Source: Lepidonotus clava
Lineage: Eukaryota > Annelida > Polychaeta > Phyllodocida > Polynoidae
Direction of reading: 5' to 3'
NCBI GenBank assembly: GCA_936440205.1
Contig: OW387147.1
Span: 18,129,629 to 18,193,628, forward strand
Length of the DNA stretch: 64,000 bases
In this document: positions 38,101-50,100 of the stretch, one piece after another
Position numbering within the stretch: the first letter of the stretch is position 1
How the letters are laid out: every line of letters begins with the position of its first letter
Notes under the pieces: model-generated
The model's input: only the letters and a program-made list of their open reading frames with translations
Databases searched by the model: none
Told to the model about the DNA's origin: nothing
Translations under genes and position numbers: made by a program

Positions 38101-41100
38101 CGTACGATACCATATGGGTCGTACGGCCACCCTCTGATGATCCCCGCGATTCTTCTTCTATTAGTAGCAGCTTTTGAGAAATCCCCTCCCCTTTACCTTA
38201 AGGTTTCAAATGCCATTTTCAAAAGGATGCCCACGCAAGTCTTATATAGTCTTAAAATGTCTTTTTTTTTCTTGCTGGAGGTCATAAAAAGGTCTTGAAT
38301 TGGATCTCATTAGGAAATGAAAATTAAATGATAGGATGAGCAAAATTGCCACGTTTTGCCTAGTGTCGGTACATCAAAATTTATGTGGTCAAATTTGTCT
38401 TAACCTGTGGCAAATTGGTCTTAAATTTTCCATGGCCGATACATTAACCTTTTCCGAATCTTGGTCTTAAATTGGTCTTAAAATGAACTTAAATTGATCT
38501 CCAGAAATGCATGGGAAACCTGTATACTGATCCGTATCTGATCTCCCCCTATAAAGGACGGTGAGCCTTGCCGGGTTGGGGTGGCCATGACTGACCTGTC
38601 GACCGGTCTGTACGCCTACGGAGCCATCACCACCGCCTTGCTCCACCGCCACAGTACGGGCCGCGGGCAGCACATCGACTGTAACCTACTCTCCACTCAG
38701 GTAAGACGTTTAGATTAGTGATTGATGTATTATTTTCTGATTTAGTTATTTATACTTCATGTCTATGGAGAAGAAACGGCCCTATCTTTATTCCATACAT
38801 ATCAGATTATAATGTATGAAGTGTGATAGGTAGCTAAGCGTCACCGTTTATTATCACTGTTTTGCCTGTCATTTCAGTACAATTATTATCTATAGAAAAT
38901 ACTGAAAAACATACTCATAACATATTCTTTTTAGGGTAATTAGGAATTAAATGTATCTTAAAAATGTACGTGTATGTCTTAATCCCTTTGTTCGCTTCTG
39001 TGCCCGTTGAATTCTGGCTAATCAAATATATTAATTGTTGAAATTAAATAATTTCCCCGTCTTCAGGTAGCCACATTAACCCACATAGCGTCCAACTACC
39101 TGAATGCAGGGATGGAAGCTCGGCGGTATGGTAACGGCCATCCCAGTATAGTTCCTTACCAAGTAAGTACGTTAAAGATCTGACGCACTTATTTCAATCG
39201 TTGATATCGGTTCTTTAAATCTTGGGTTAATAAACAAACGTTGGTAGACTGACAGGGCTGTTGTTCACATATTTAGAGGCTCCTGTAATTTAATTAATTA
39301 TCACAAGTTTTTCATATGCTCGTATTACTTATGTTTCATTCATCTGATTTACTTTGAAACGTGCTTAATTATTTTGCTGAGAAAATAACATATTTATTCT
39401 AGGCATTCCAAACTGCTGACTCGTATATTATCATTGGCTGCGGCAACGACAAGTTGTTCAAAGACTTGTGCCAGGTAATGTTTGTTTATGCTGAATTCGT
39501 AGAAAGTTACTTTTTTGTACTCTATAATGAACCAGAATTAATTAACCATTTGGCCAACAACATTGATGGTAGAGTATATTGGCGTTCCACTTATAGGCGT
39601 TTCTATGAAGTAGGAAAGGTCAACGAATTAAGCGCATTTATTATTGCTTCTGGTGGAAAAAAAGTCAAATGTAATGGTACCCCTCATCCTGACACGAGTA
39701 GTAATTCAGATTTTTTCAAAATTGTATTTCATTCAAAATATTCTAAATTGCATGGTCACATAATAGATATGTCATCATTAGATTACAAAATGATCTACTG
39801 ATGATTTATATCGGGATTTTATTTTTCAGGCTATAGACATGACATATTTGCTTGAAGATGAACGTTATACGGACAACCCGAAACGAGTAGAAAACAGGAA
39901 AACTTTGATAGCTACGTTGTCTCAGAAGTAAGTTGACTATTGAATATGCATAGATTATTAACACAGTTTATTGGTGCCAGTCACTTTAATACCTATTGGA
40001 TTTATTAAGATGCCTTTTGAATATTCTGAACTGTATTTGAATATTCGCCAGGGAAAAAATGCTGAGTGGATGGCCCATGTTAAATGATGTAATTTACATG
40101 AAAGTTTAGTTTTTGTTGTCATGAATTTGTAAATATCTGTTCAGGTTTGCCGAGAAAACGACCGCCGAATGGATCAACCAATTTGAAGGATGTGCTTTTC
40201 CCTTTGGCCCTATCAACAACATGGAGGAGGTGTTTTCTACAGAGCAGGTGTGGTGTCCTTTACTGCTCATTATCTTTTGTATAGAATGTAATCTGGGAGT
40301 GGGGGGAATTTGAGATAGAAAAAACATAAGAACGTAATGAATGAAAAGCCCATTGAATGGATGCTAAACTCCAAAATTTTCGTTTTCGCTGCATGTCTTT
40401 CCCCTTGAATGGATGCTAAACTCCAAAATTTTCGTTTTCGCTGCAAGTCTGTCCCCTTGAGTGGATGCTAAACTCCAAAATTTTTGTTTTCGGTGCAAGT
40501 CTTTCCCCTTGAATGGATGCTTAACTCCAAAATTTTCGTTTTCACTGCGAGTCTTTCCCCTTGAATGGATGCTAAACTCCAAAATTCTCGTTTTCGCTGC
40601 AAGTCTTGACGTAAGAATTTACATCCTGAATACATGTACATGTATATACTTTTATTAAGCAGCTACTGAGAGCTTATCATATAGAGCAGTCATTTCAAAG
40701 TTTATGACGTTCTTTCCTCTTCTTATTTAAGGTGAAGCAAAATGGATTGATTCAGGAAATGGATCACGCCACACAAGGAAGAATACGGGTCCCAGGTAAG
40801 AATTGGTGGGCTATCTGTTCAAAGAGTAGATGTTATAGCAGAGTAGACTGAAAAAATACTTCTAATTGAATGATTTCTACGAATGACAAGACAAAATTAA
40901 GAAGAGAAATGCCGTTTAGGAAATGGAAAGTTGTTACCCAGGCATTAAGAAGTAAATATTGAAAAGATATCCAGTTTTCAGCCTTACATAATAGACTTCA
41001 ACAAATGTTGAACTATTGTTAAAGTTGATTTTAGACTGCGTAAGATTCGTGTATATCCAAGTCTTCATGAGTTGCTTTTCCAGAATGCCTGAGTAATTCA

Positions 41101-44100
41101 GACTGCGTTTAAAGTTTGTCCATTCACTTCCCAATAGTTCAAAAGAAATGAACGATGAGGGAGCTTCTTAATATGAAAGGGTTTTTATTCAGTACACATC
41201 TCATCCCGAGTCAAAGCCACCATGTATAAGTCTTCATCAGTCCACCTCCCATCTCCTATCAGCAATCAACCACATTTAGAACACGAGTTGCTCCAACACC
41301 TTCTAGACCATTCTAGTATTCAGCTCTAACACAATCCTATGTCCGAGGTAGTGGGTATTGGTAAACTCCAGTCTGTTACACGGAGTCGATGTACTTACTC
41401 CAGGTATAACTCCTTGGCTAAACATATTTAGCTGATGTTCTCACTAAACTAAGTGACTACTAACTTCTAACCAACTAACTGCTCGCTCCCTACCTTGCAG
41501 CGCCTTTTATACTGGTTAACAGGTGGCGCTAGGAGCGTAAGATATTTCTCCTAGAAGTAGACTAGAAGTAGACTTGCTAAGCCTGATCCTTGTTGGATTA
41601 TATATCATGACAATATATTAAAAGTACTAAGCCATTAGTACATTCGACGGCGGTCAGGTGTTTGAGTTTAAGGAGGTGGACGACATAGCTCAAACCAAAT
41701 GAATATAATGAACTCCCAATTTTGATAATTGGATATATTTGTTAAACCATGGTGGGGTGGCCTTGACTCTCGTGGTACATTCAGCACAGTGTCAATAAAT
41801 TCAGAAGTTCTTTCAAGAACTGTAAACAAAGTTACATTCATATGTCTAGTTTTACTTAATTCACAAGTACATTTCCAGTAGTCCATGCTAAGACTCGAGA
41901 TCACGTTGAAAAGGTTCATAAACATGAAGTTTTCAGGAAGAGTTCCTAGTATTGTTAGTCCATACTATGGCCTAAGAATAGTGGAACTGGTTCATAAGGT
42001 AACAAGGTAAGTCTTAGTGAATCATGATCATCGTATGATAAGTAAATGATGACATAATCATGTTGATAAACAGGCGTACTCAGTTTTAGAGGATGAAGAT
42101 TTATGACACTCGTGCTTGAAGTGATAGAGTTGGGTTTTTCCTTAGTACATACATGTACAGATTCTGACATTTGTAATTTGTAACACAAGTCGACAGAACT
42201 CAACATATATACAGTGTAGGGTTGTCTTAAACTTCTAAGAGTAACAAGTGTACATCAAATCCAATTTCAGAACAAAATAACACAACATAAGTCAATACAG
42301 AGAATTCGGACATTTTGAACGAATGACTTTCATGATACAATGCGTGTCAAATTTCAACCAAACTTCAATCATAACAACATTATTTACAATAAATACAAGG
42401 TCTCTGTATCGGGTTTAGTAATACCGAGCAGTTGGAACCAGAAAATACCACCATTCCTGTCACGCGTCCGCCAGCTATACTTAGTACACGTGTACTTAGC
42501 GGGACGCTTGACTGGAGTTCCCCCCCAAGGTTTGACCTCGATTTGGATCCTTCAGGCGCGAAGCGCCCGGATGGCAAATTTCTGTTTCGAACAAATTTGC
42601 AAGTTTGATGGTTCGACCTGATATTTTGGGCCGATATGAATTAATTCTGGCGCTTGATTACGTTGGTTGGGGACCTAAACTTTAGTTTAGCACAGATTTT
42701 ATAAGAAATTATACGATGTTTTGATCATGCTAGCCGATTTCAGAATTTGGATCTTTTGGATCAAAAAGGGGTTTTCCAAATTAGCCTCGTTTTGACGTCA
42801 TTTTAATCAGTGTCGCTCATGTTTTTTGGACGGAGAGGACGTATTTGTTTTCGCTCTCTTTCAACAATGGCCCGCGTCGCAGTTTTCTGTAGTCAAAGGG
42901 AGAGCGGGATCGAGGGGTACAACGACCTGATCGTCGGGGATACAGCCCACAGTTTGACCGTGGTGGAGTGTGGAGACGCCGGGACTGCCGATTTAGCCGG
43001 GGCGGCTTTCGCGCACCATTGCGTGTGGCCCGACGACCTGTTAGTGATCGTGGTCAACCTTCTGGACATTTTACGATGGGACGCGGAGCTGGAGTTATAC
43101 ATTCCTCTCTTCTCTTCCACTACGGCCGCGGTGACCTTTTACGGGGAAACGCTCAACAGGGCTTTTCTTAACCTACGCAGTCACCCAGTCCCCGCCACCG
43201 TGATGTTCACCACTGTGACGGGTATCAACACGGAGTCTTGGGAGTTGACGTGCGAGGACGCGTCATTTCAACGATGGATGAACCACCTGGTGCCCCGGGT
43301 CAACCGGGAGGTTCGCCATGCGAACCGCTGGTTTGGCGTTCCAACAGCCGACCTGGGTCACCGCCTCCACATCACGCGTCAGACTGCCGACGGGGCCTTC
43401 ACCGTCCACGACTACCGAGAGTTCGTGGACGGTTTCATGCCGACCCATCGACAGCTTCGACGGTGGGCTCGCGCCCTGGGCCGGCTCCTTCGCCAGCTCC
43501 CAATAGCTCCCCGCTAGTCCAACCCCTTCCCCCCTGTACATACTGATTGCCTGCGGTGATTAGTGGGCCTTAATTCCCGGATAGTGATTGAGCCATAAAC
43601 ATTATTTGACAATCAACAAGAGTTCATCGGATCCAATTCCCGGCCAGTGATCGGACCACCAAGGACTAGATGTTTTTCTTTGTGGCTGTTTGCCGGACTG
43701 TTCGGGGCGGCTCGTCGGATCTGTTTGGGTGTTCTTTGCCGTTGCCGGGCGTCGTCCCCCTCGTCTCCTCGCCTGCCACCGGGTGCCTTCCCCTCGTCGA
43801 GTTGGTCCAAGCCCCGACCGCTCCGAGACCGGGTAAGTTCAATCTTCCTTCTCCCACCGTTTCTTGCATGTTAGGCAGGCTACTAACCCGTAGATTTTAA
43901 GGAGATGGTTGGCCAAATTCTTCTTGGTGGTTCTCGGCTCGCCTTCACGTGGTTGTATTCCGGAAGCTGATGTCACTCCCGGAACCAGAAACTGTGTTTC
44001 GCTGGTGATTTTGGTAACGGGTAGCGTGGGCGGCCACCTAGTGTTTACTTTTGGTTCCAAGATGGTGGACGCGGGCCGAGAACTAGGATCTTACGTACTA

Positions 44101-47100
44101 AACTTATTATCTTTTCCAGGTCCTGTGGTATGTTAGGGCGATGTAAATGAAATGAGGTGACACGGCTGGACACTGAATAACGTTCGGCTTACTATTTTAG
44201 TGGGAGGGATTGCTTAGGCGAACATGATCAAACATTTTACTTCGCGCGTAGTTGGGCGATAATAGGAGGTTTTCCTAACTAGTGGTTTGTTGACATTACC
44301 GATTCAAGCAGGCTCTCAGTGTGTGTGGGTAGTTTGCGCCGTGTTGGCTTTAAATGTTATTGTATTACGATTAATTGTTAATTTGATGGCACTGCCCCAA
44401 TAGATTCATAGAGATGACCGGACATTTTGGTCTTTATTCATACAGTGTTATCTTTGTCATAACAGAATTCTTAGTTTAGTCGTTATTCGTGCAGGACATT
44501 AGTGTAAATGTCTACATTGGAAACAATTCACATGGGGTGCCCTAGGTAACAAGCGCTTCCTAGGGTGTTTTACCCTGGTAAGTTTAGGTGACAGTAGGTG
44601 ACCAAGTATTTTGGTCCAGACTTCCCAGCATTAGATTGGCTGTGGCAGAATTCTTTGATGAGTAGTTCCCCCTTACAGGTTACAGGAAATATTGACGTGT
44701 CGGCCACGTGAGGCGACACCATAGGTGGAGCCGTCCAACGAGTTGTTGGCGACTCCCATGGTAAGTTTGAGATGTAGCGGCGAAGGCCACAGATACCCAT
44801 CCCATGTTTTAGTCTAACAACAAGACTTCGTCAGTGTCATTGTGTTAGAATAAGTTTTAGAGTGAGTGCTAATGTTCAGAGTCGTCTCGAAGAGGAAAAA
44901 ATACTACTGTGAGGAGACCGAGATGAAGTCTCTAAAACACTGAATGAATTCCCAGATGAAGATTCTGTATGTGCCCTTGTGAAAGAAGGAATGGTATCCT
45001 TATTAAGAGCTAGAAAGGCACCAACACCACAAAGATTATCAAGCGTCCCAAGCAGAGGTACACGTGTGAGCACTGTGGGAGTTCGTACGTTCATAGATTA
45101 GGCCTTAGTAGGCGCCGTTCCATTGAACGCAGAAGCCACGCTTATCAGTGCCCGAGATTGCCAAACATCTCAGACAGTGATATCCCTGCGATGAATGTGT
45201 GGAAGCCTATGCCCACAGGTCGGGACTGAGCCGTTACAAGAACATTCATCTGCAAAGGCTTCATGAATGCCCGAGATGTGATGCAAAACTGTCCCGCTCA
45301 GATTCCCTAACCGACCTCATGGGGAGATGAGAATAATGATAGGAATTGGATCCCTGGTGGTTTCCCTTAGGTGGTCTTCATTTTTTTTTTTTTTCTCTAC
45401 AAGAGTCAATACTCTTGATAACACTCTTTCTGTACAGCGGTTAGAATAATTACCCAATACACTTCAAGGATTTGTACGTAAACAAGTTAACACCCCCTTC
45501 AAGGGTGACAACTGTTCTAACATATTTGACTCCATTTTGTGAAGCCTCCGCTTTAAACCCACAGTTTGTTCTTATTGAATGATTATGCCACGACAAAATT
45601 CCTTCTCTTTCTGCTAGTTACAGGTGGTAGCTCGGCGTTCACCCCCTACATTCAGCCTGGGGTTTGAAGACCGAGTTCCACTTTATATTGGGTAGTGGCG
45701 CCCTTCTGATAATGCCAACGGGTGCGCCACTAACTCCAAACGGTTCACTGAATAGATATTATACCTATGTTAACAGTAACATCTCACTGTCTACCCTATA
45801 CTCTACATCACATGGGAAAAACCAACATGACAAGCGGTGGGGGTAGCGTTTTCATTCCGTGAGGTATAAATGTCATTAAAGGACATTAAGTATTAACTGT
45901 ACAAAGGAAGTTGAGATTATTCGTTCCTCGTTAGTTATCACTAGAGGATCGGGTCTCAGACTCAGGTTCATTTCTGATCTGATTCCCGGTCCTCATTAGT
46001 TACACGTGGTTTGTCGGTACTCTCCCATTCATAGGACCAGAATGGGTAGCACCGAGTTTCCATTGTTATAATTGGGAGCAGACTGCATATATATTTTTTT
46101 TTTTTTTTAATATGCAGCCTACACCCCCTTTAAATTATAGAGATGTGTAAATGCATCTCCTTAGATCACTTACTTCCAGACAGCACCTAGTAAGTCGGGC
46201 CTTTACCGAAGTACAGTACAAGGTTAAACCCGTTTTCTTGTTCAGGTCTATGCCCGTTTCTCTTGTGGAGAGTCAAGACTACTCCTGAAAAGACTCCGCC
46301 CCCAGCTTATCCTAACTATGCGCATGCCGGGCAGGGATAGGTAGTGCTAAAGACAGAGTTAGAATTTTTTTTTTTCTCCTTTCTAATAGATCGGGTAAAC
46401 TTATTAGCTCTGGGTGTCAACCAAGTTTATTGTAGCTTGTTCATCAGGGAATCAGTAGTCCATGTCCCCCCTCTTCAGCTCAACTGTTGAGCGGAGACCT
46501 GGATACTTTTAGCGCCACGACGGCGGTCAAGACTAATTTTCATTCATTTATTTTATTTTATTTTCCTCGACGGCGGTCAGCTCTGAAGCCGCTCATTTTC
46601 TTTATTAATTTTAATTATTTCTAATTTTTACCCGGGTCGAAACTTGACTTCTTGCCGTTTTGTCTCTGTTCCGATTAAAACTGGCCTAAAAGTGGTCTAA
46701 ATAACTTAGTCTTGAATTATGGGCAGTTGCTCATTATTTTCTTTCTTCTTGATACTAGTTGTCGTTGGATCCTGACTTTTTTTTTTTTTATATTAAAGTC
46801 AGGATCCTTTGACCTAAGACGTACGGTGATCCAGTGGTCATTTACACATAACCAAGACGACGGGGCTATTAATAAGGACAGCACCTCGCTCCACCGCCTT
46901 GTGAGTTTTCGCTACAGCTTCTCCCCCCCCAGGGATGGCTTGTCCCGTCTGAGGGAGTCGCGATATAGTGAGAGAGAGCCGAGCACCCTGTGAATGTCAC
47001 CAATTCGCCGTTGTCCCGTAACTACATTTCCTTGTGACCTCCGTTATAGCTCCCAAATATAGCACGCCTTGTCAGGATTTGCACATATCCCTGCCGCTGC

Positions 47101-50100
47101 AGCGTGTCTATGCCAGGAGCAAACGAGCCACGTATAAGGTACTCTCGTGTGCTGTCACAGAGCGTCTCCCCTGAGAATGTTACTAATTATACTGCTTTCT
47201 TATTATATTTTGCCCAAAATTCCCTGAGGAAGAGCTCTTAGTTACACAAATATTGGTTTGCTTTATATATTAGTTTTTAGGTAAATTTCTTTCTACTCGT
47301 CGATTTTTTTTTGTGATGAAGGGACCGCTTGTCAGGAGCCAATCCACCCGGGGCATAGTGACTGCCATGGTCGGGCGTCCACCCCAGTGCCCTTCGCAGC
47401 GTCAGTGACGCGTAACCCCAACGTCCTGCCTCCTGTCAGGCACCACTGACACCAGGCCTGTGGGCAGGCTCCTGCTGCTTGTGCAACCCCCTCATCTTTG
47501 AGAAGAGTATATATGTAAGCATGCTAAAGAATAGACAGTGGCGTTCCCCAAGTGGCTCCTGTACTGCAGCCCGATCCTAGCGGTAACAACAGCACAGGGG
47601 TCAGGTGTAGATGGTCCTTGCTTGGGGAAGTTCACTTCGCTCGTTGGGAGCATTGGTCCCGTTGAGCGCTCTTAGGTTTTATACAGAATTTTGAGTTTTT
47701 CTTTTAAAATGCTAAAATTTTGCGACACTAGGATCGGTTCCAAATGGTTCCCTACTTTAAAAGCGTTGCCAAATCGTTAACAATGAGAGTGTTGAGCTAG
47801 GCTACCGGGCATGGGACACTCGACTCGAGAGAAATTTAGATAACCCATGGGTCCATAGAGAGACGGTTGGACCAGCCTACCCGACCCAAGTTTCCCTGAC
47901 TGGTGAATCCTTATTGATCAGGCTAGTCAACAGAACCCTACCTACCCAAACAGGTATTGCCCAGCGAACTTCCTGTAACATTTTAGTTTTAGTATTCGTA
48001 CCTCTGTGTTATTAATTCACCAATTTTACCTGTACAGTACTAGGTCAGGTTTTAACACTCGTTACATTGTCATATGATAACTTCATAAACCGTTCCTGGA
48101 TTTATTTCGGATGTCCCTGGCCTTATTGTCTTTCGTGCAGATCCTGTTCCGGTCGCTGTTGAGGTGGGCGTGGTCGATCTAGGAGGAGCGTTAGGCATTG
48201 TTCCTTGTCCCAACACCGGTTGAGGCCAGTCCGCTCCGACATCGGACCACCCTGCGTCGATGAGGCGAGGTACTCCCATGGGTACAGGAGTGGCTAGCCC
48301 CGAGGAATATCTCAGTAGTCTGGCCCTGGTATTGTATTTTAAGTTACTCATCATCAGACGGGCTAGTTTTTTTAGATACCCTCAGGGTGTCGGGTAGTGG
48401 CACCTTAGATGGGTGTTGTCCAGGTCTAGTCGCTGCTCCCATCAGCTGCGCCCCCCAAGTAACTGTCAGGGTGTATTTCAGACACAGCTGGGTCACCAGT
48501 AGATCCCTAATGAGCACATAGCCCTCCGTATAAGTGTGGTCTGAGGGCATAGCCAGTTCGCCTAGGAAGATTGTTTCTATCATATGTGGATTGGCAAACT
48601 GTACGTACAACCCATCCACAGTCTTTCTTCTAATATTTCTCCACTTTCGCCACACGAGGACCACTATAGTGATGACTAGTACTGCCAATAATATAGCCAG
48701 CACTGCCACTGCAGTGGGGTTGGCGGTCGCGTCTGGACACCCAGTTAGTGCCTTTTCATGGTGCAACAGTTTCTCCGGGTCCGCCGTCTCCAAGGCCATG
48801 GCTCGAGGTAAGGTCATGGTGAGTCCGGCTAGGGCAGCCTTACCTTGATGGTTCCGCCAGCATTTCCAGAGGACACATCCAATAATTGTCACAGCCACCA
48901 CTATGCAGAAGATGGTGAGGAGACCAAACCCACCTCCGAAGTTACCTATAGAGAACCACGGGGCGTGTTTCTCTACCTCGTAACGGTCAGTCGCTTTCTT
49001 GATACCCTTGGCCAAGTCTTTTCGGTGTTTTTGTATTCGTTTGGCCAAGGAGGCTACAGGTATTTTGGCCTTCAGGCTTTCCTCGATCTCCAGCAGGTCT
49101 TTCCTAATTGTTTCAGGGATAGGGTCTGATTCCAACATAGTGGGTTCGTTTTTGGACGTTGTGAAATTCATGTCCCACCCCTTCACACGACTTGCTGCTT
49201 CCAACAGGTCATTATGTGGGTACACAACCGTGGTGATCCTGGTGTGCCGGTCACAATTTCGCAAGCTATACGGTATCCACGCTCCTTGTGTTTGGAATGC
49301 ACAGTCGCATTCCACCTGAACCCTTGCGTAATTTTCTATGTTCACTCCGACCGCAGGCTGGTTTCTGCAAATCATTTGGCCTCGGGTGTCGGCGCTGACC
49401 ACTAGCATATCTCCGTCGTCTAGGTACACTGCCATCTCTCCGAAGTCTGCTTCCAGTAGATAGTCCAGCTCACATTTTTCTTGGATCGCTAGGTCGTCGC
49501 GCCTCAGTAGCGCAGCAGTGCAGGTGTTGTCTGTAATCTTTTTCATATAGGGTAGGTCCTTACAGAGCGTGATTGTCTGTCCATAACAACCTGACCAACT
49601 GCCACTAGCCAATGGTACGTAATACTGGCGGGACATGGACATGGCGACACTTTTGGGTAGATTAACAATTTGGAGAGCGTCCTTCTTAAGTCGCCCCCTA
49701 ACCGTCACTGGCACAGGAAAAGTTAGTACTTCGTAGACCCGGAACAAATGTTCATCAGCCACCACAGGCACCCTTACATACACTATTAGTTCCTGAGTGG
49801 TTTCATTGAATTTGAACGAAGGTTGACTGTTCTCGTAATAGAAGGAAGGATCTGTGAACGCGACATGGAACCTGGGGTGGATCCCCTTCAGGTATCTGTT
49901 CACTTCCTGGACCGCTCCGACCATATATTGGCGGGGTACCAAGTCCATAGTCAGCTGGCCCCGCGTCAGGCGCTGTACACCTTTCCTGAACACGCGAGTT
50001 TGTTCTACCATTAATTGAAGATACACCATCTCTCCTAACTTGTCTTCCAGAGCGACCGGTATCATATTCAGGTACAGTTCCATCCAATCCACCTTATGTT

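Larger units (their letters stand above)
41643..48069. other. 6.4-kb tail of the giant element between its last env-side frame and the 3' LTR
   Basis: On the element's own strand no recognisable protein was found here. The opposite strand carries the SGNH-like ORF (42867-43517) and C2H2 zinc-finger-like fragments (about 45045-45330). Oligo-T hairpins lie at 46083-46117 and 46767-46807. The word CGACGGCGGTCA occurs just inside the LTR (41645) and again near 46506 and 46567. The origin of this region (own 3' UTR, captured cargo or nested insertion) is open. Confidence 0.5.

Noticed and set aside
39454-39801. 115-codon plus-strand frame
   Set aside because: It begins in SUGCT exon 10 and runs into intron 10; the intronic part resembles nothing and the spliced gene is coherent without it.
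40353-40606. CRISPR-like spaced repeats
   Set aside because: The units are contiguous 52-bp tandem copies with no unique spacers, in an animal intron; it is a minisatellite.
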